64,000 bases of DNA from Actinomycetota bacterium (GCA_030645495.1 JAUSLV010000016.1:62001-126000); one strand, 5' to 3'; counted from the stretch's first letter, positions 24,418-31,879 are shown. Program-made: numbers and translations. Notes: generated by a model from the letters alone, not told the origin.

Positions 24418-25014
24418 TCAGCCTGCGAGGAGCGCCTGCATCTGTTGGATCTCAGCTTGCTGAGCGGTGACCACTTGGCCCGCAAGTTCCAGCACGGCGG
24501 GGTTCTTGCCGCTCGCGGTCACGGTCTGCGCCATGACGATCGCACCCTCGTGGTGACGAATCATCATGTCCAACCACAGCGTGTCGAATGCGTCGCCCGT
24601 CAGCCCGGACAGCGTGTCCATCTCGGCGGTTGTCATCATGCCGTCCATCGCCGCCATCTCGCCGCCGTTCATGTCCATCTCCATCGACTGTCCCCACTCG
24701 GTCAGCCAGCTCGTCATCATCCCGACTTCGGGGTCCTGCGCAGCCTTGATGCTTGTCGCGAGGTCCCTGACTTGCGCACCGGCACCGACGGTCGGGTCGA
24801 GAGCCATGTCGGACATCTCGATGGCCTGTTCGTGGTGGGGGATCATGCCTTGCGCGAAGGCCACGTCTGCATCGTTGAACGCTGCATCCGAGGGTGCCAT
24901 GGTCGATGCGTCGGACTCGTCCATGTCGGCAGAGTTGTGGGTGCTGTCGTCGCCGCAGGCGGACAGCCCGACGACACCGACCAACGCAAGCACGGAGAGT
25001 GAACGGAGTTTCAT
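24418..25014 (-). CDS. DUF305 lipoprotein
   Basis: The 198-aa protein has a lipoprotein signal with the lipobox GLSAC (lipidated C20), then a four-helix DUF305 domain with paired HHEQAIEM and HHEGAIVMA motifs and many Met residues (MEMDMNGGEM, MDGMMTT). DUF305 proteins such as cyanobacterial CopM bind copper outside the cytoplasm. It is convergent with the CopB-like ATPase and divergent from blaI. A CTACAC-A-GTGTAG dyad lies 39 nt upstream, with a TAGTAT -10-like sequence overlapping it, which indicates BlaI/CopY control. Confidence 0.88.
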   Translation of the reverse strand: MKLRSLSVLALVGVVGLSACGDDSTHNSADMDESDASTMAPSDAAFNDADVAFAQGMIPHHEQAIEMSDMALDPTVGAGAQVRDLATSIKAAQDPEVGMMTSWLTEWGQSMEMDMNGGEMAAMDGMMTTAEMDTLSGLTGDAFDTLWLDMMIRHHEGAIVMAQTVTASGKNPAVLELAGQVVTAQQAEIQQMQALLAG

Positions 25015-25046
25015 CAAGGTGGAGGCCCTTCTTCGTGGGGAACGAG

Positions 25047-25065
25047 ATACTACTACACAGTGTAG
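25047..25065 (-). promoter_or_regulatory. BlaI/CopY-type operator over DUF305 promoter
   Basis: The dyad CTACAC-A-GTGTAG is at 25053-25065, and a TAGTAT -10-like hexamer (minus strand) is at 25047-25052 next to it. TACA/TGTA dyads are the known operator type of BlaI, MecI and CopY. A near-identical dyad, CTACAC-C-GTGTAG, is at 30393-30405, and both share TACTACAC-N-GTGTAG. Confidence 0.65.
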
Positions 25066-25162
25066 GTGTTGCCGTGACGAGTGTGTTGGCAGGTCGCCTC
25101 GAAGTGGTTGGTGCTCCTGGCCCCTCCGGGTCTCGGCAGGCGCGCTCTCGCGGATGCCGCAA

Positions 25163-25175
25163 CGACAGCATGTAG
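25163..25175 (+). promoter_or_regulatory. Degenerate BlaI-type dyad before blaI
   Basis: CGACAGCATGTAG matches 9 of the 12 fixed bases of CTACAC-N-GTGTAG and keeps the right TGTAG half-site. It lies 25 nt before the regulator start, so weak autoregulation is plausible. Confidence 0.35.
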
Positions 25176-25200
25176 GACGAGCGCTGGGTAGAGTCGGCGC

Positions 25201-25557
25201 ATGGCGAAGCGTCCCGACGGAGCGTTGGAGCACGAGATCATGACGGTGTTGTGGGCAGCAGATCAACCGCTGCATCCGGCCGAGATCAGGGAACGGCTTG
25301 CCACCGACCTTGCCTACACGAGCGTTGCGACGGTGCTCGGGCGCCTGCATGCGAAAGGGTTGGTCACGCGAGCAGAAGCGGGCCGGGCGTTCGCTTATCG
25401 CTCGTCAGTCGACGAGTCGCAACTTGCGACACGTCGAATCGGCGAAGTGTTGTCGGCCGCATCCGACCGTGGCCAAGTTCTGGCGGGGTTTCTGGGCAGT
25501 CTCTCGAAGAAGGACATCGCCGCACTCCGTTCGCTCCTGGCGGAGGAGGACGGATGA
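25201..25557 (+). CDS. BlaI/MecI/CopY-family repressor
   Basis: The 118-aa winged-helix repressor shows the family order: ALEHEIMTVLWAADQPLHPA, AYTSVATVLGRLHAKGLV as the recognition helix and wing, and a C-terminal dimerisation region ending SLSKKDIAALRSLL. There is no C-terminal CxCx4CxC metal site as in CopY, so it resembles the BlaI/MecI form inactivated by a partner protease. The stop overlaps the M56 gene start by four bases. Dyads of the BlaI type occur at the DUF305 and CopCD promoters, and a weak one precedes this gene, so it likely controls part of the copper island. Confidence 0.9.
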   Translation: MAKRPDGALEHEIMTVLWAADQPLHPAEIRERLATDLAYTSVATVLGRLHAKGLVTRAEAGRAFAYRSSVDESQLATRRIGEVLSAASDRGQVLAGFLGSLSKKDIAALRSLLAEEDG

Positions 25558-26429
25558 TGTCGCTGGCGATGTTCGCCCCGCTGGCGGTTTCCACCGGTCT
25601 CGCTGTAGTGGTCGCGGCGGTCCACCGGCGGCTGCCGCCGGTTGCCGCTGCGCGACTCATTGCTGCCGTGCTCATGGTGATGGCGGCGGCGGCGATTCCA
25701 ACCTCGTGGATCCTCGCGGTTGGCTATGTCGCACACATGCCAATGCTGGGCGGCCGGTTCGACTGGTGCGTCGACGCCTTGGGCGTGCACAGCCCCATCG
25801 ACCCATGGTTCGGAGTTCCAGCGCTGGTTGTCTCGGCCGTCGGGTTCGTGCGTGCCCGGCGCGTGCTGGTCACCTATCGGCGGCTTCGCTCCGGCCGGCC
25901 GGGTGGAGTGGAGATAGCGGAGCACGACACGCTCTTCGCCTACACGTTGCCGGGGCGCAGCGGCCACGTGATGCTGTCGAGTGCGTTGGTCGACTTGCTC
26001 AGCGACGTCGAGCGCGACGTCGTGGTCGCCCATGAACAGGGTCACGCCCAGTTCCGACATGACCGGTATCTGCTGGCATGTGAGTTGGCGGCGGCATGGC
26101 TGCCACCGCTGCGACCCATGGCAACTCGTCTGCGGTACTCCCTCGAACGGTGGGCCGACGAGCACGCAGTAGCCGTCTGCGGCGACCGCCGGCTTGTCGC
26201 TCGCACGCTCGGAAAGGTCGCGTTGAGCGGTGCCGTGCCCGCCGCCGCCATTGGTTTCACCGGAGGAGGCGTTGCCGCCCGAGTCGCTGCGCTGCTTGGT
26301 CCGCCGCCGGTACCGCTTCGCTCGGGGGTGTTGATCGGTGTGTCGCTGCTCGTCGCCTCGTCGGTGGCCTTCGGGCTGGTCCAGGTGCATCACCTGGCTG
26401 GAATGATCACTGCGTTCTGCGCAGGCTGA
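25554..26429 (+). CDS. M56/BlaR1-type membrane zinc protease
   Basis: The 291-aa protein has three to four membrane helices and a cytoplasmic-side HEQGH zinc motif (H160, E161, H164) with RWADEHA as the likely third-ligand helix. It lacks the extracellular penicillin-binding sensor domain of BlaR1, as is usual for actinobacterial BlaI partners. The start overlaps the blaI stop (ATGATG; the second ATG is an alternative). The inferred role is signal-dependent cleavage of the repressor, or a copper-sensing variant of that scheme. Confidence 0.85.
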   Translation: MMSLAMFAPLAVSTGLAVVVAAVHRRLPPVAAARLIAAVLMVMAAAAIPTSWILAVGYVAHMPMLGGRFDWCVDALGVHSPIDPWFGVPALVVSAVGFVRARRVLVTYRRLRSGRPGGVEIAEHDTLFAYTLPGRSGHVMLSSALVDLLSDVERDVVVAHEQGHAQFRHDRYLLACELAAAWLPPLRPMATRLRYSLERWADEHAVAVCGDRRLVARTLGKVALSGAVPAAAIGFTGGGVAARVAALLGPPPVPLRSGVLIGVSLLVASSVAFGLVQVHHLAGMITAFCAG

Positions 26430-26496
26430 CACAAGAGCAACCGCGCTCGCGCCGGCTTCAGATGGCCTGAGCGGATGCGCGTGATGTGCACCCGGT

Positions 26497-26513
26497 CTCC
26501 ATATTGACTCCAC
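26497..26513 (+). promoter_or_regulatory. Direct repeat CTCCAT-N5-CTCCACA (site 2 of 3)
   Basis: CTCCATATTGACTCCACAT has the same 11-bp-period direct repeat as 21799 and 29761. It ends two bases before the hairpin at 26515 and 39 nt before the Met-rich protein start. Likely the site for the response regulator encoded at 28993. Confidence 0.55.
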
Positions 26514-26514
26514 A

Positions 26515-26540
26515 TTGTCGGCGCACAGTGAGGCCGACAA
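26515..26540 (+). promoter_or_regulatory. Inverted repeat ending at the Shine-Dalgarno
   Basis: TTGTCGGC and GCCGACAA are perfect 8-bp arms with a 10-nt loop. The right arm runs directly into GGAGG of the Met-rich gene. It may be a protein operator or an mRNA hairpin controlling initiation. Confidence 0.45.
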
Positions 26541-26551
26541 GGAGGTCAGCA

Positions 26552-26959
26552 ATGAAGAACTACTCACGCAGAACCGGTGCGATCGGTGCGACCGTCGCTG
26601 CGGCGGGGCTGCTCGTCGGACTCGCGTTCGCGGCCGGCGGAGCATCGGCCACCAGCGATACTGCTCCCACCACGAGCACCGCAACCATGCCGATGGGCCA
26701 GATGACGGGCATGGGCCAGATGACGGGCATGGACTCGATGATGGGCATGGACTCGATGATGGGTTCGGCGGACATGACCGCGATGCACCAGATGATGCAC
26801 ACCACGATGCGCGGCACCGTTTCCGACGCAGCGCTCGCCGAATGCGACAAGGCCCACGCATCGATGATGGCCGGCACAACCGGTGTGTCGGGTATGCCCG
26901 GCATGACGACCACTGGCTCGGTGGATCACACAGCGCATCACGCAGGGAACGGGTCATGA
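26552..26959 (+). CDS. Exported Met-rich protein, probable copper binder
   Basis: The 135-aa protein has a Sec signal (about residues 1-33, cleaving near GGASAT). Its mature part has four tandem six-residue units, MGQMTG x2 and MDSMMG x2, followed by MHQMMHTTMRG and a C-terminal His cluster (DHTAHHA). One Cys is present. Met-x-x-Met and Met-His clusters bind Cu(I) or Ag(I) in periplasmic carriers. AAGGAGG is spaced seven bases from the ATG. The stop overlaps the next gene start (ATGA). The upstream hairpin and direct repeat suggest metal-responsive control. No named family was recognised. Confidence 0.75.
   Translation: MKNYSRRTGAIGATVAAAGLLVGLAFAAGGASATSDTAPTTSTATMPMGQMTGMGQMTGMDSMMGMDSMMGSADMTAMHQMMHTTMRGTVSDAALAECDKAHASMMAGTTGVSGMPGMTTTGSVDHTAHHAGNGS
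26693..26764 (+). repeat. Four 18-bp tandem repeats encoding Met motifs
   Basis: Units start at 26693, 26711, 26729 and 26747. Units 1-2 are identical (encoding MGQMTG) and units 3-4 nearly identical (MDSMMG). The pairing suggests two rounds of duplication and gives easy variation in the number of Met sites. Confidence 0.85.
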
Positions 26960-27183
26960 ACCACCGTCGCCATCTGCTCTGCCTGCTGCCGGCCATTGCG
27001 CTGGCAGCCGCCCTTTTGTTGTTCGGCGGCGGCAATGCCACGTTCGCGGGTGTCGGGCTAGCGCTCTTGCTGTGCCCGCTCGTGATGGGAACGGTGATGT
27101 GGTTGCTGATGCGCCAGCCATCCACTGGTGCACCGGTCGGCCACCACGTTTCCAGTGACGACGTCAGCATCGGTCGGCGATGA
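26956..27183 (+). CDS. Small two-helix membrane protein
   Basis: The 75-aa protein has two hydrophobic stretches (LLCLLPAIALAAALLLF and ATFAGVGLALLLCPLVMGT) joined by a short Gly-rich turn. A polar tail contains GHHVSSDD. It resembles the small DUF2933-type membrane proteins of copper and heavy-metal loci, but the family is not certain. Its start overlaps the Met-rich gene and its stop overlaps the DUF1573-like gene, so all three are translationally coupled. It may tether or hand metal to its exported neighbours. Confidence 0.7.
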   Translation: MNHRRHLLCLLPAIALAAALLLFGGGNATFAGVGLALLLCPLVMGTVMWLLMRQPSTGAPVGHHVSSDDVSIGRR

Positions 27184-27584
27184 ACGAGAGCATCCGCACG
27201 TGGACGCGGGTCGTCGGCCTCGAACTCGTCGTCCTTCTCGCCAACGCCGACGGCGTGACCGGGTCGCCGAGCCTCTGGGCGATGGGCCGGGTGCCGCTCA
27301 ACGTCGCGGTCCGACCGACCTGGACGATCGCCAACACCGGCAGCGACACGATCACGCTCGGTCAACCCCACGTGCAGATCAACGAGGGCTGCTGCCCCGG
27401 CGCCCTCACCTACCAGGGTTCGGGCACGCTCGCCCCCGGAGAGTCGACCGGCCTGACGTTCGAGCTGTCGATGCACTTCGGGATGGACGGCGCTCACGAC
27501 ATGATCGTGCACGTCCCGGTGCAGCACGCCGACGGAACGACGGCGGTGCTCGACCTGACGGTCACCGGCGACTTCCGGGACTGA
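27180..27584 (+). CDS. DUF1573-like Ig-fold protein with CC motif
   Basis: The 134-aa protein has the features of DUF1573/HYDIN-like beta-sandwich domains: WTIANTGSDTITLGQPHV, INEGCCPG with a Cys pair, LAPGESTGLTFEL and FGMDGAHDMIVHVPV. The CC pair with a Met/His-bearing strand (MHFGMDGAHDM) could bind a metal. The N terminus has one hydrophobic segment but a poor signal cleavage site, so it may stay membrane-bound. It is the last gene of the coupled cassette and converges on the sensor kinase, with six bases between stops. Confidence 0.65.
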   Translation: MNESIRTWTRVVGLELVVLLANADGVTGSPSLWAMGRVPLNVAVRPTWTIANTGSDTITLGQPHVQINEGCCPGALTYQGSGTLAPGESTGLTFELSMHFGMDGAHDMIVHVPVQHADGTTAVLDLTVTGDFRD

Positions 27585-27590
27585 CCCATT

Positions 27591-28991
27591 TCAACCGGGT
27601 GCGTCCCGCGCAGGGCGTTGGTGGTGAGGGTCGAGCGGCAGTGACACCGTGAAGCGAACGCCGACGGTGTCATTGTTCGTTGCCTGCACCTCGCCATGAT
27701 GAGCCTTGACGAGTTCGGCCACCACAGCCAGCCCGATACCACTGCCACTTGCCATGGCGCCGTTGGTGCCACGCCAGAACCGGTCGAATACGTGAGCGAG
27801 TTCATCGGCAGGGATGCCCGGGCCGGTGTCACTGACCTCGAGCACCGACGAACCAGCGGCAACCGAGGTGCGGATCGTGATCGTGCCCCCGCTGGGTGTG
27901 AATTTGATCGCATTGGCGATGAGGTTCACCGCCACCTGCTGCAACCGATCCGCGTCGCCGATCGTCGGTGCCGAGTGCATGTCGGTGACCACGGTGAGCT
28001 CCTGCTCGTCGGCGAGCGGCCGCAGTAGATCGGTCGCGGCCGTCGCCACCTGGCGAAGGTCGGTATGGTCGCTGTGCATGCGCAGCCCGGCCGCTTCGGC
28101 GGCGGCGAGGGTCTCGAGGTCGGCGACGAGCTTGCGCAGCCGTGTCACCTCATCATGCAGCGACCCCAGTACCTCGCGCGTGGGCTGGTGGATCCCGTCC
28201 AGCAGGGCCTCGGTGGTGCCCTGCAGGATCGCCAGTGGAGTGCGGAGTTCGTGGGCGACGTCGGCCACCAGGTTGCGGCGCAGCTGGTCCTCCCGGTCGA
28301 GGTTGTCGGCCATGTCGTTGAACGCCTCGGCAAGGATCCGCAGTTCGCCCGGTCCGTCGGTCTCGACCCTGGCCGCCCTGCGCCCGGCAGCGAGATCGCC
28401 GGCGGCGGTGGTGAGCGCCATGACTGGCCGCGTGACACGTACCGACACAGAGAGGGCTACCACGAGCGCGACCGACGAGGCGATCAACACGCCCATCAGT
28501 GCGGTGCGTGCGAGCGCGTCGCGCACGTGTTGCTCGGCCTCCATCGTCTGCGTCGGGAAGCGCAGCATCACCGCCCCGACCGTCACACCGTCGACGATGA
28601 CGGCTTCCGAAAGCGGGTCGCCGCGGGGTGTGTCGACGGCGGCCATGCCGTGCATCTGCACCATCATCCGCGCCAGCGCGTCGGTCGGCGCGGCAACAAC
28701 CTGTCCCGTGGCATTCACCACGGTGAGCGTCGCCTGGCTCCGCGCTGCGACCGCCGCGGCGCCGGCAAGGTCGGCCTTGTCCCAACCGCCGGCCAACGTG
28801 TAGGCCTCGCCCGCCGCAACCGCCGTTGCCGACAAGTCGTCGGCCCGATTGCGGTCGGTGAGCCCCGAGACCTCGTGGCGCGCCGACAGCATCGTCAATG
28901 CTGCGAACACCGCGATCGCAGAGATCGCGACCGTGAGGAAGGCGAGCGCCAACCGCACGCCGAGCGGGCCGAGCAACCGTCGCCGGACCAT
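27591..28991 (-). CDS. Sensor histidine kinase
   Basis: The 466-aa kinase has TM1 at about 11-34, an extracellular PAS-like region 35-160, TM2 at about 162-186, HAMP 187-238, the H box DVAHELRTPL with His247, then NLIANAIKF (N box), DTGPGIP (G1) and GSGIGL (G2). The sensory loop contains MMVQMHGM at 109-116, a Met/His cluster that could bind Cu(I) or Ag(I). It starts just after the response regulator stop (one base between), an operon pair. By context it senses envelope copper or silver stress. Confidence 0.9.
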   Translation of the reverse strand: MVRRRLLGPLGVRLALAFLTVAISAIAVFAALTMLSARHEVSGLTDRNRADDLSATAVAAGEAYTLAGGWDKADLAGAAAVAARSQATLTVVNATGQVVAAPTDALARMMVQMHGMAAVDTPRGDPLSEAVIVDGVTVGAVMLRFPTQTMEAEQHVRDALARTALMGVLIASSVALVVALSVSVRVTRPVMALTTAAGDLAAGRRAARVETDGPGELRILAEAFNDMADNLDREDQLRRNLVADVAHELRTPLAILQGTTEALLDGIHQPTREVLGSLHDEVTRLRKLVADLETLAAAEAAGLRMHSDHTDLRQVATAATDLLRPLADEQELTVVTDMHSAPTIGDADRLQQVAVNLIANAIKFTPSGGTITIRTSVAAGSSVLEVSDTGPGIPADELAHVFDRFWRGTNGAMASGSGIGLAVVAELVKAHHGEVQATNNDTVGVRFTVSLPLDPHHQRPARDAPG

Positions 28992-28992
28992 G

Positions 28993-29688
28993 TCAGGCCT
29001 TGTCGCGGCTGACGCCGAGCCGATAGCCGGCTCCGAGCACCGTCTCGACCAGCAACGGTTCATGAGGGTCAGTCTCGATCTTGCGGCGGAGGTTCTTCAC
29101 GTGCGAATCGACGGTTCGCTCATACCCGTCGAACTCGTAACCGCGCACTCGGTTGATCAACTCGCTGCGTGAGAAGACACGCCCTGGCGACGCGGCGAGC
29201 GCGGTGAGCAGTGACCACTCGGTCGGGGTCACCTCGACGAGCGTTCCGCCGACGGTCACCTCCCGACGCGATTCGTCGATGATCATCACTCCCTCGCCGA
29301 ACGACGACCGTTCGGACACCGCCGCTGTGGTGGTGCCGCGACGCAACACCGCCTGTACGCGCAGTACGAGTTCCCTCGGCGAGAACGGTTTGGTCAGGTA
29401 GTCGTCGGCACCGAGTTCGAGGCCGCGGATGCGATCTGCCTCGGACGACTTCGCGGTCAACATCAGTATCGGCACCCGGCCCGCATACTCGGCCGCCACC
29501 GACTCGCCCGACACATCGGGCAGGTTGAGATCGAGCACGATCATGTCGATCCCACCACGCTCCAGGATGGTGAGTGCCTCCGCGCCCGAGCCCGTCGTCA
29601 CCACTTCGAGGTTCTCGCGCTCGAGATAGCGGCGCACGAGCTCGCGGATCTTCAGCTCGTCCTCGACCACCAGCACTGTCACGGCCAT
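28993..29688 (-). CDS. OmpR/PhoB-type response regulator
   Basis: The 231-aa regulator has a receiver domain with D9/D10-type acidic residues in VVEDE, phosphoacceptor D53 in IVLDLNLP, T in LTAKS and Lys in LTKPF. A C-terminal winged helix follows (TPTEWSLLTALAASPG, RSELINRVRGY, VDSHVKNLRRKIE). It is cotranscribed with the kinase. Three 11-bp-period CTCCAC direct repeats at 21799, 26497 and 29761 fit the tandem binding mode of this family. The last one lies in its own promoter spacer, so autoregulation and control of the copper genes are predicted. Confidence 0.92.
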   Translation of the reverse strand: MAVTVLVVEDELKIRELVRRYLERENLEVVTTGSGAEALTILERGGIDMIVLDLNLPDVSGESVAAEYAGRVPILMLTAKSSEADRIRGLELGADDYLTKPFSPRELVLRVQAVLRRGTTTAAVSERSSFGEGVMIIDESRREVTVGGTLVEVTPTEWSLLTALAASPGRVFSRSELINRVRGYEFDGYERTVDSHVKNLRRKIETDPHEPLLVETVLGAGYRLGVSRDKA

Positions 29689-29760
29689 TGGAGGGACTCT
29701 ACGACGCTGTGTCGGCCTCGGGTGGCAGCACGGCACGAATCCAGCTGCCGTGCACACGTT

Positions 29761-29778
29761 CTCCACCCCGTCTCCACA
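29761..29778 (+). promoter_or_regulatory. Direct repeat CTCCAC-N5-CTCCACA (site 3 of 3)
   Basis: CTCCACCCCGTCTCCACAC has half-sites starting at 29761 and 29772. It lies in the 163-bp spacer between the divergent response regulator and cupredoxin genes, 74 nt before the cupredoxin ATG. Confidence 0.55.
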
Positions 29779-29851
29779 CCGGCAGTGAAGACTCGATCAC
29801 ATCGGCTCGCCACACCCGAAGTAGAGCCCCAAGCGAAAGCGATCCTCCGTC

Positions 29852-30334
29852 ATGAACCGTCGTACACGAACCGCTGTCCTCGCCGCCGGCGTACTCGCCT
29901 CCATCACCCTCGTCGCCGCCTGCGGCGAGGAACGGGCAGCCGGCCCCGCTGTCAGCGTTTCCGCGGGCGGGGACCTGAAGCCCGACCCGACAGGCGCGGT
30001 CGCACTGCGGATGGAGGACATCAGGTTCGACACCACCTCGATGACCGTGCAAACCGGCGAGACGGTCGAGTTCAACTTCACCAATGTCGGCAAGGTGCCG
30101 CATGACGCGTTCATCGGCGACGCCGCCGCGCAGGCCGAACACGAGATCGAGATGATCGAGATGGCCGGCCAGCCGATGAGTGGCCACTCCACGGACGAGC
30201 CGGCTGTCGTGGTCGACCCCGGGAAGTCGGGGTCACTCACCTACACCTTCGACACGCCAGGCACGTACGAAGTCGGCTGCCACCAACCCGGCCATTACGC
30301 GGCCGGGATGAAGATCGTCGTCACCGTCGGGTGA
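29852..30334 (+). CDS. Cupredoxin lipoprotein
   Basis: The 160-aa protein has a lipobox LVAAC (C24) and a plastocyanin-like domain with full type 1 copper ligands: H84 in KVPHDAF, C143, H148 and M153 in GCHQPGHYAAGMK. It should sit on the outer face of the membrane and carry or scavenge copper. It diverges from the two-component genes across a direct-repeat site, and is followed by the CopC-CopD fusion 102 nt downstream, which has its own BlaI-type operator. Start ATG gives a normal lipoprotein signal. Confidence 0.9.
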   Translation: MNRRTRTAVLAAGVLASITLVAACGEERAAGPAVSVSAGGDLKPDPTGAVALRMEDIRFDTTSMTVQTGETVEFNFTNVGKVPHDAFIGDAAAQAEHEIEMIEMAGQPMSGHSTDEPAVVVDPGKSGSLTYTFDTPGTYEVGCHQPGHYAAGMKIVVTVG

Positions 30335-30392
30335 CCGCCCGGCGGCCGGACGAGGTCGTGACCGGCGACGGCCGACCAGAGCGGCTAGGTTA

Positions 30393-30405
30393 CTACACCG
30401 TGTAG
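30393..30405 (+). promoter_or_regulatory. BlaI/CopY-type operator before CopC-CopD
   Basis: CTACAC-C-GTGTAG lies 31 nt before the ATG at 30437. It shares TACTACAC-N-GTGTAG with the DUF305 operator at 25053, so the same BlaI-family repressor (25201) is the likely ligand. Confidence 0.65.
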
Positions 30406-30436
30406 AACATCCTTTCGGGTGTGCCACCCACTGCGT

Positions 30437-31879
30437 ATGCCTCGCCGCCTGCTGTTCCTCCTCCTCGTGCTCACCGGCTCGATCGTTGCGTTCTCCGGTA
30501 CTGCGGCTGCCCACAACTCCATCGAGTCGAGCAGCCCTGCTGATGGGGACGTTCTGGTCGGCTCTTCGCCCCAGGTGACGTTGGTCTTCGTCAAGCCGGT
30601 TCCGCTCGACACCCTCACGGTGACCCTCGTGGCTCCCGACGGGGTGCGCAGCACGCTCGCCGGCGCCGCGCACGGGCCGAACGGCGACCGAGAAGTGGTC
30701 GTCCCGATGCCCCAGCTCAGCCCCGGACTCAACACGCTCCGCTGGCGCCTCGTCGGCCCCGACGGCCACGCGATCACGGGCAGGGTCGAGTTCACGTTGC
30801 AGCCGCCGGCACCGTCCGTCACCGAGGTCGCCCCTGAGACTGTCCCACCGCCCGCATCGCCGACGACGGTGGGGGCACCTACCTCCGTGACGGATGCGCC
30901 CTCTACCGTCGGAGTCGGTGACGAATGGGCGACACCGGGATGGTTGCGGTGGCTGCTCCGCTTCGGCTCCTACCTCGCGATCATGATCGCCGGCGGAGTC
31001 GCCATCACCGAGGCGTACATCTGGAGGGCGACAACTCGGGTGAGGTTGTTGTCTCGCGTCACCCAGGCAGCGCTCGTGGCGGTCGGCTGTGGCGCGGGGG
31101 CTCAGCTGCTGATCATCGCCAGCGACATCTCCGGACGCTCACCACTGTCGGCGTGGGCCAGCCTCGGGACCGCCACCGACACGAACGCGGGTATGGCGCT
31201 CACGCTGCGAATCGTCCTTGCCTTCGTCGCCTGGCTGCTGGTTGTCGAGCAACGCCCATCGAGCCCGCAGATCTACCAGGACACCGTCGTGCTGTTGTCC
31301 TTGGCGATGCTCGCCACCTGGTCGTTCGCGGGTCACTCACAGTCGATGCGTTGGCCGTGGCTCGGCGTACCGATCGACGTTCTGCACCATGGTGCCGCCG
31401 CCGCGTGGCTCGGCGGGCTTGCGATAGTGGCCTTCTCGGCGCTCCCACGGCTGGGACCACCCCAACTTGTCGATGTCATGGCCCGGTTCTCGCGCGTGGC
31501 CGAGATCAGCGTGTTCACCCTGGTGGGCACCGGTCTGGTGCAGGCGATCCGGCTCGTCGGAAGCCCCGGCAAGCTGTTGGCAGCCGATCACGGCCGACTG
31601 CTGGTCGCCAAACTCGCCCTCTTGGCGCTGATGTTGGGGTTGGCCGACCTCAACCGCAGGAGAGTCAAGCACCGCTTCAAGGTCGATGTCGTCACCAAGG
31701 GCGACGTCCGCGCGTTGCGGCAGATGATCAGAGTGGAACTCGTCGTCGGTCTCGCGGTCATCGGCCTCACCGCGTCGCTCGTGGTGTCGCCCCCAGCGAC
31801 CTCCACCGAGGCGGGGGCGTCGAGCCTCAGTCGTGAGTCGAGCACGCCGCAGGTCGAGGTCACGCCCGCCGTCGGCTGA
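30437..31879 (+). CDS. CopC-CopD fusion, copper resistance/uptake protein
   Basis: The 480-aa protein has a signal peptide, a CopC domain (about 26-125) and a CopD membrane domain with eight helices (about 170-440). The mature chain would begin at H26 after TAAA, the N-terminal copper-binding His of CopC. D109-x-H111 in GPDGH supplies the other ligands. CopC-CopD fusions of the YcnJ type bind copper outside and move it across the membrane. ATG at 30437 is used; GTG at 30419 is possible. Separate transcription from a BlaI-type operator is suggested. Confidence 0.9.
   Translation: MPRRLLFLLLVLTGSIVAFSGTAAAHNSIESSSPADGDVLVGSSPQVTLVFVKPVPLDTLTVTLVAPDGVRSTLAGAAHGPNGDREVVVPMPQLSPGLNTLRWRLVGPDGHAITGRVEFTLQPPAPSVTEVAPETVPPPASPTTVGAPTSVTDAPSTVGVGDEWATPGWLRWLLRFGSYLAIMIAGGVAITEAYIWRATTRVRLLSRVTQAALVAVGCGAGAQLLIIASDISGRSPLSAWASLGTATDTNAGMALTLRIVLAFVAWLLVVEQRPSSPQIYQDTVVLLSLAMLATWSFAGHSQSMRWPWLGVPIDVLHHGAAAAWLGGLAIVAFSALPRLGPPQLVDVMARFSRVAEISVFTLVGTGLVQAIRLVGSPGKLLAADHGRLLVAKLALLALMLGLADLNRRRVKHRFKVDVVTKGDVRALRQMIRVELVVGLAVIGLTASLVVSPPATSTEAGASSLSRESSTPQVEVTPAVG

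Noticed and set aside
25395-27527. 710-codon minus-strand frame across blaI, M56 and the Met-rich genes
   Set aside because: Low-complexity Ser/Arg-rich translation, no start site signals, and it overlaps five well-supported plus-strand genes.
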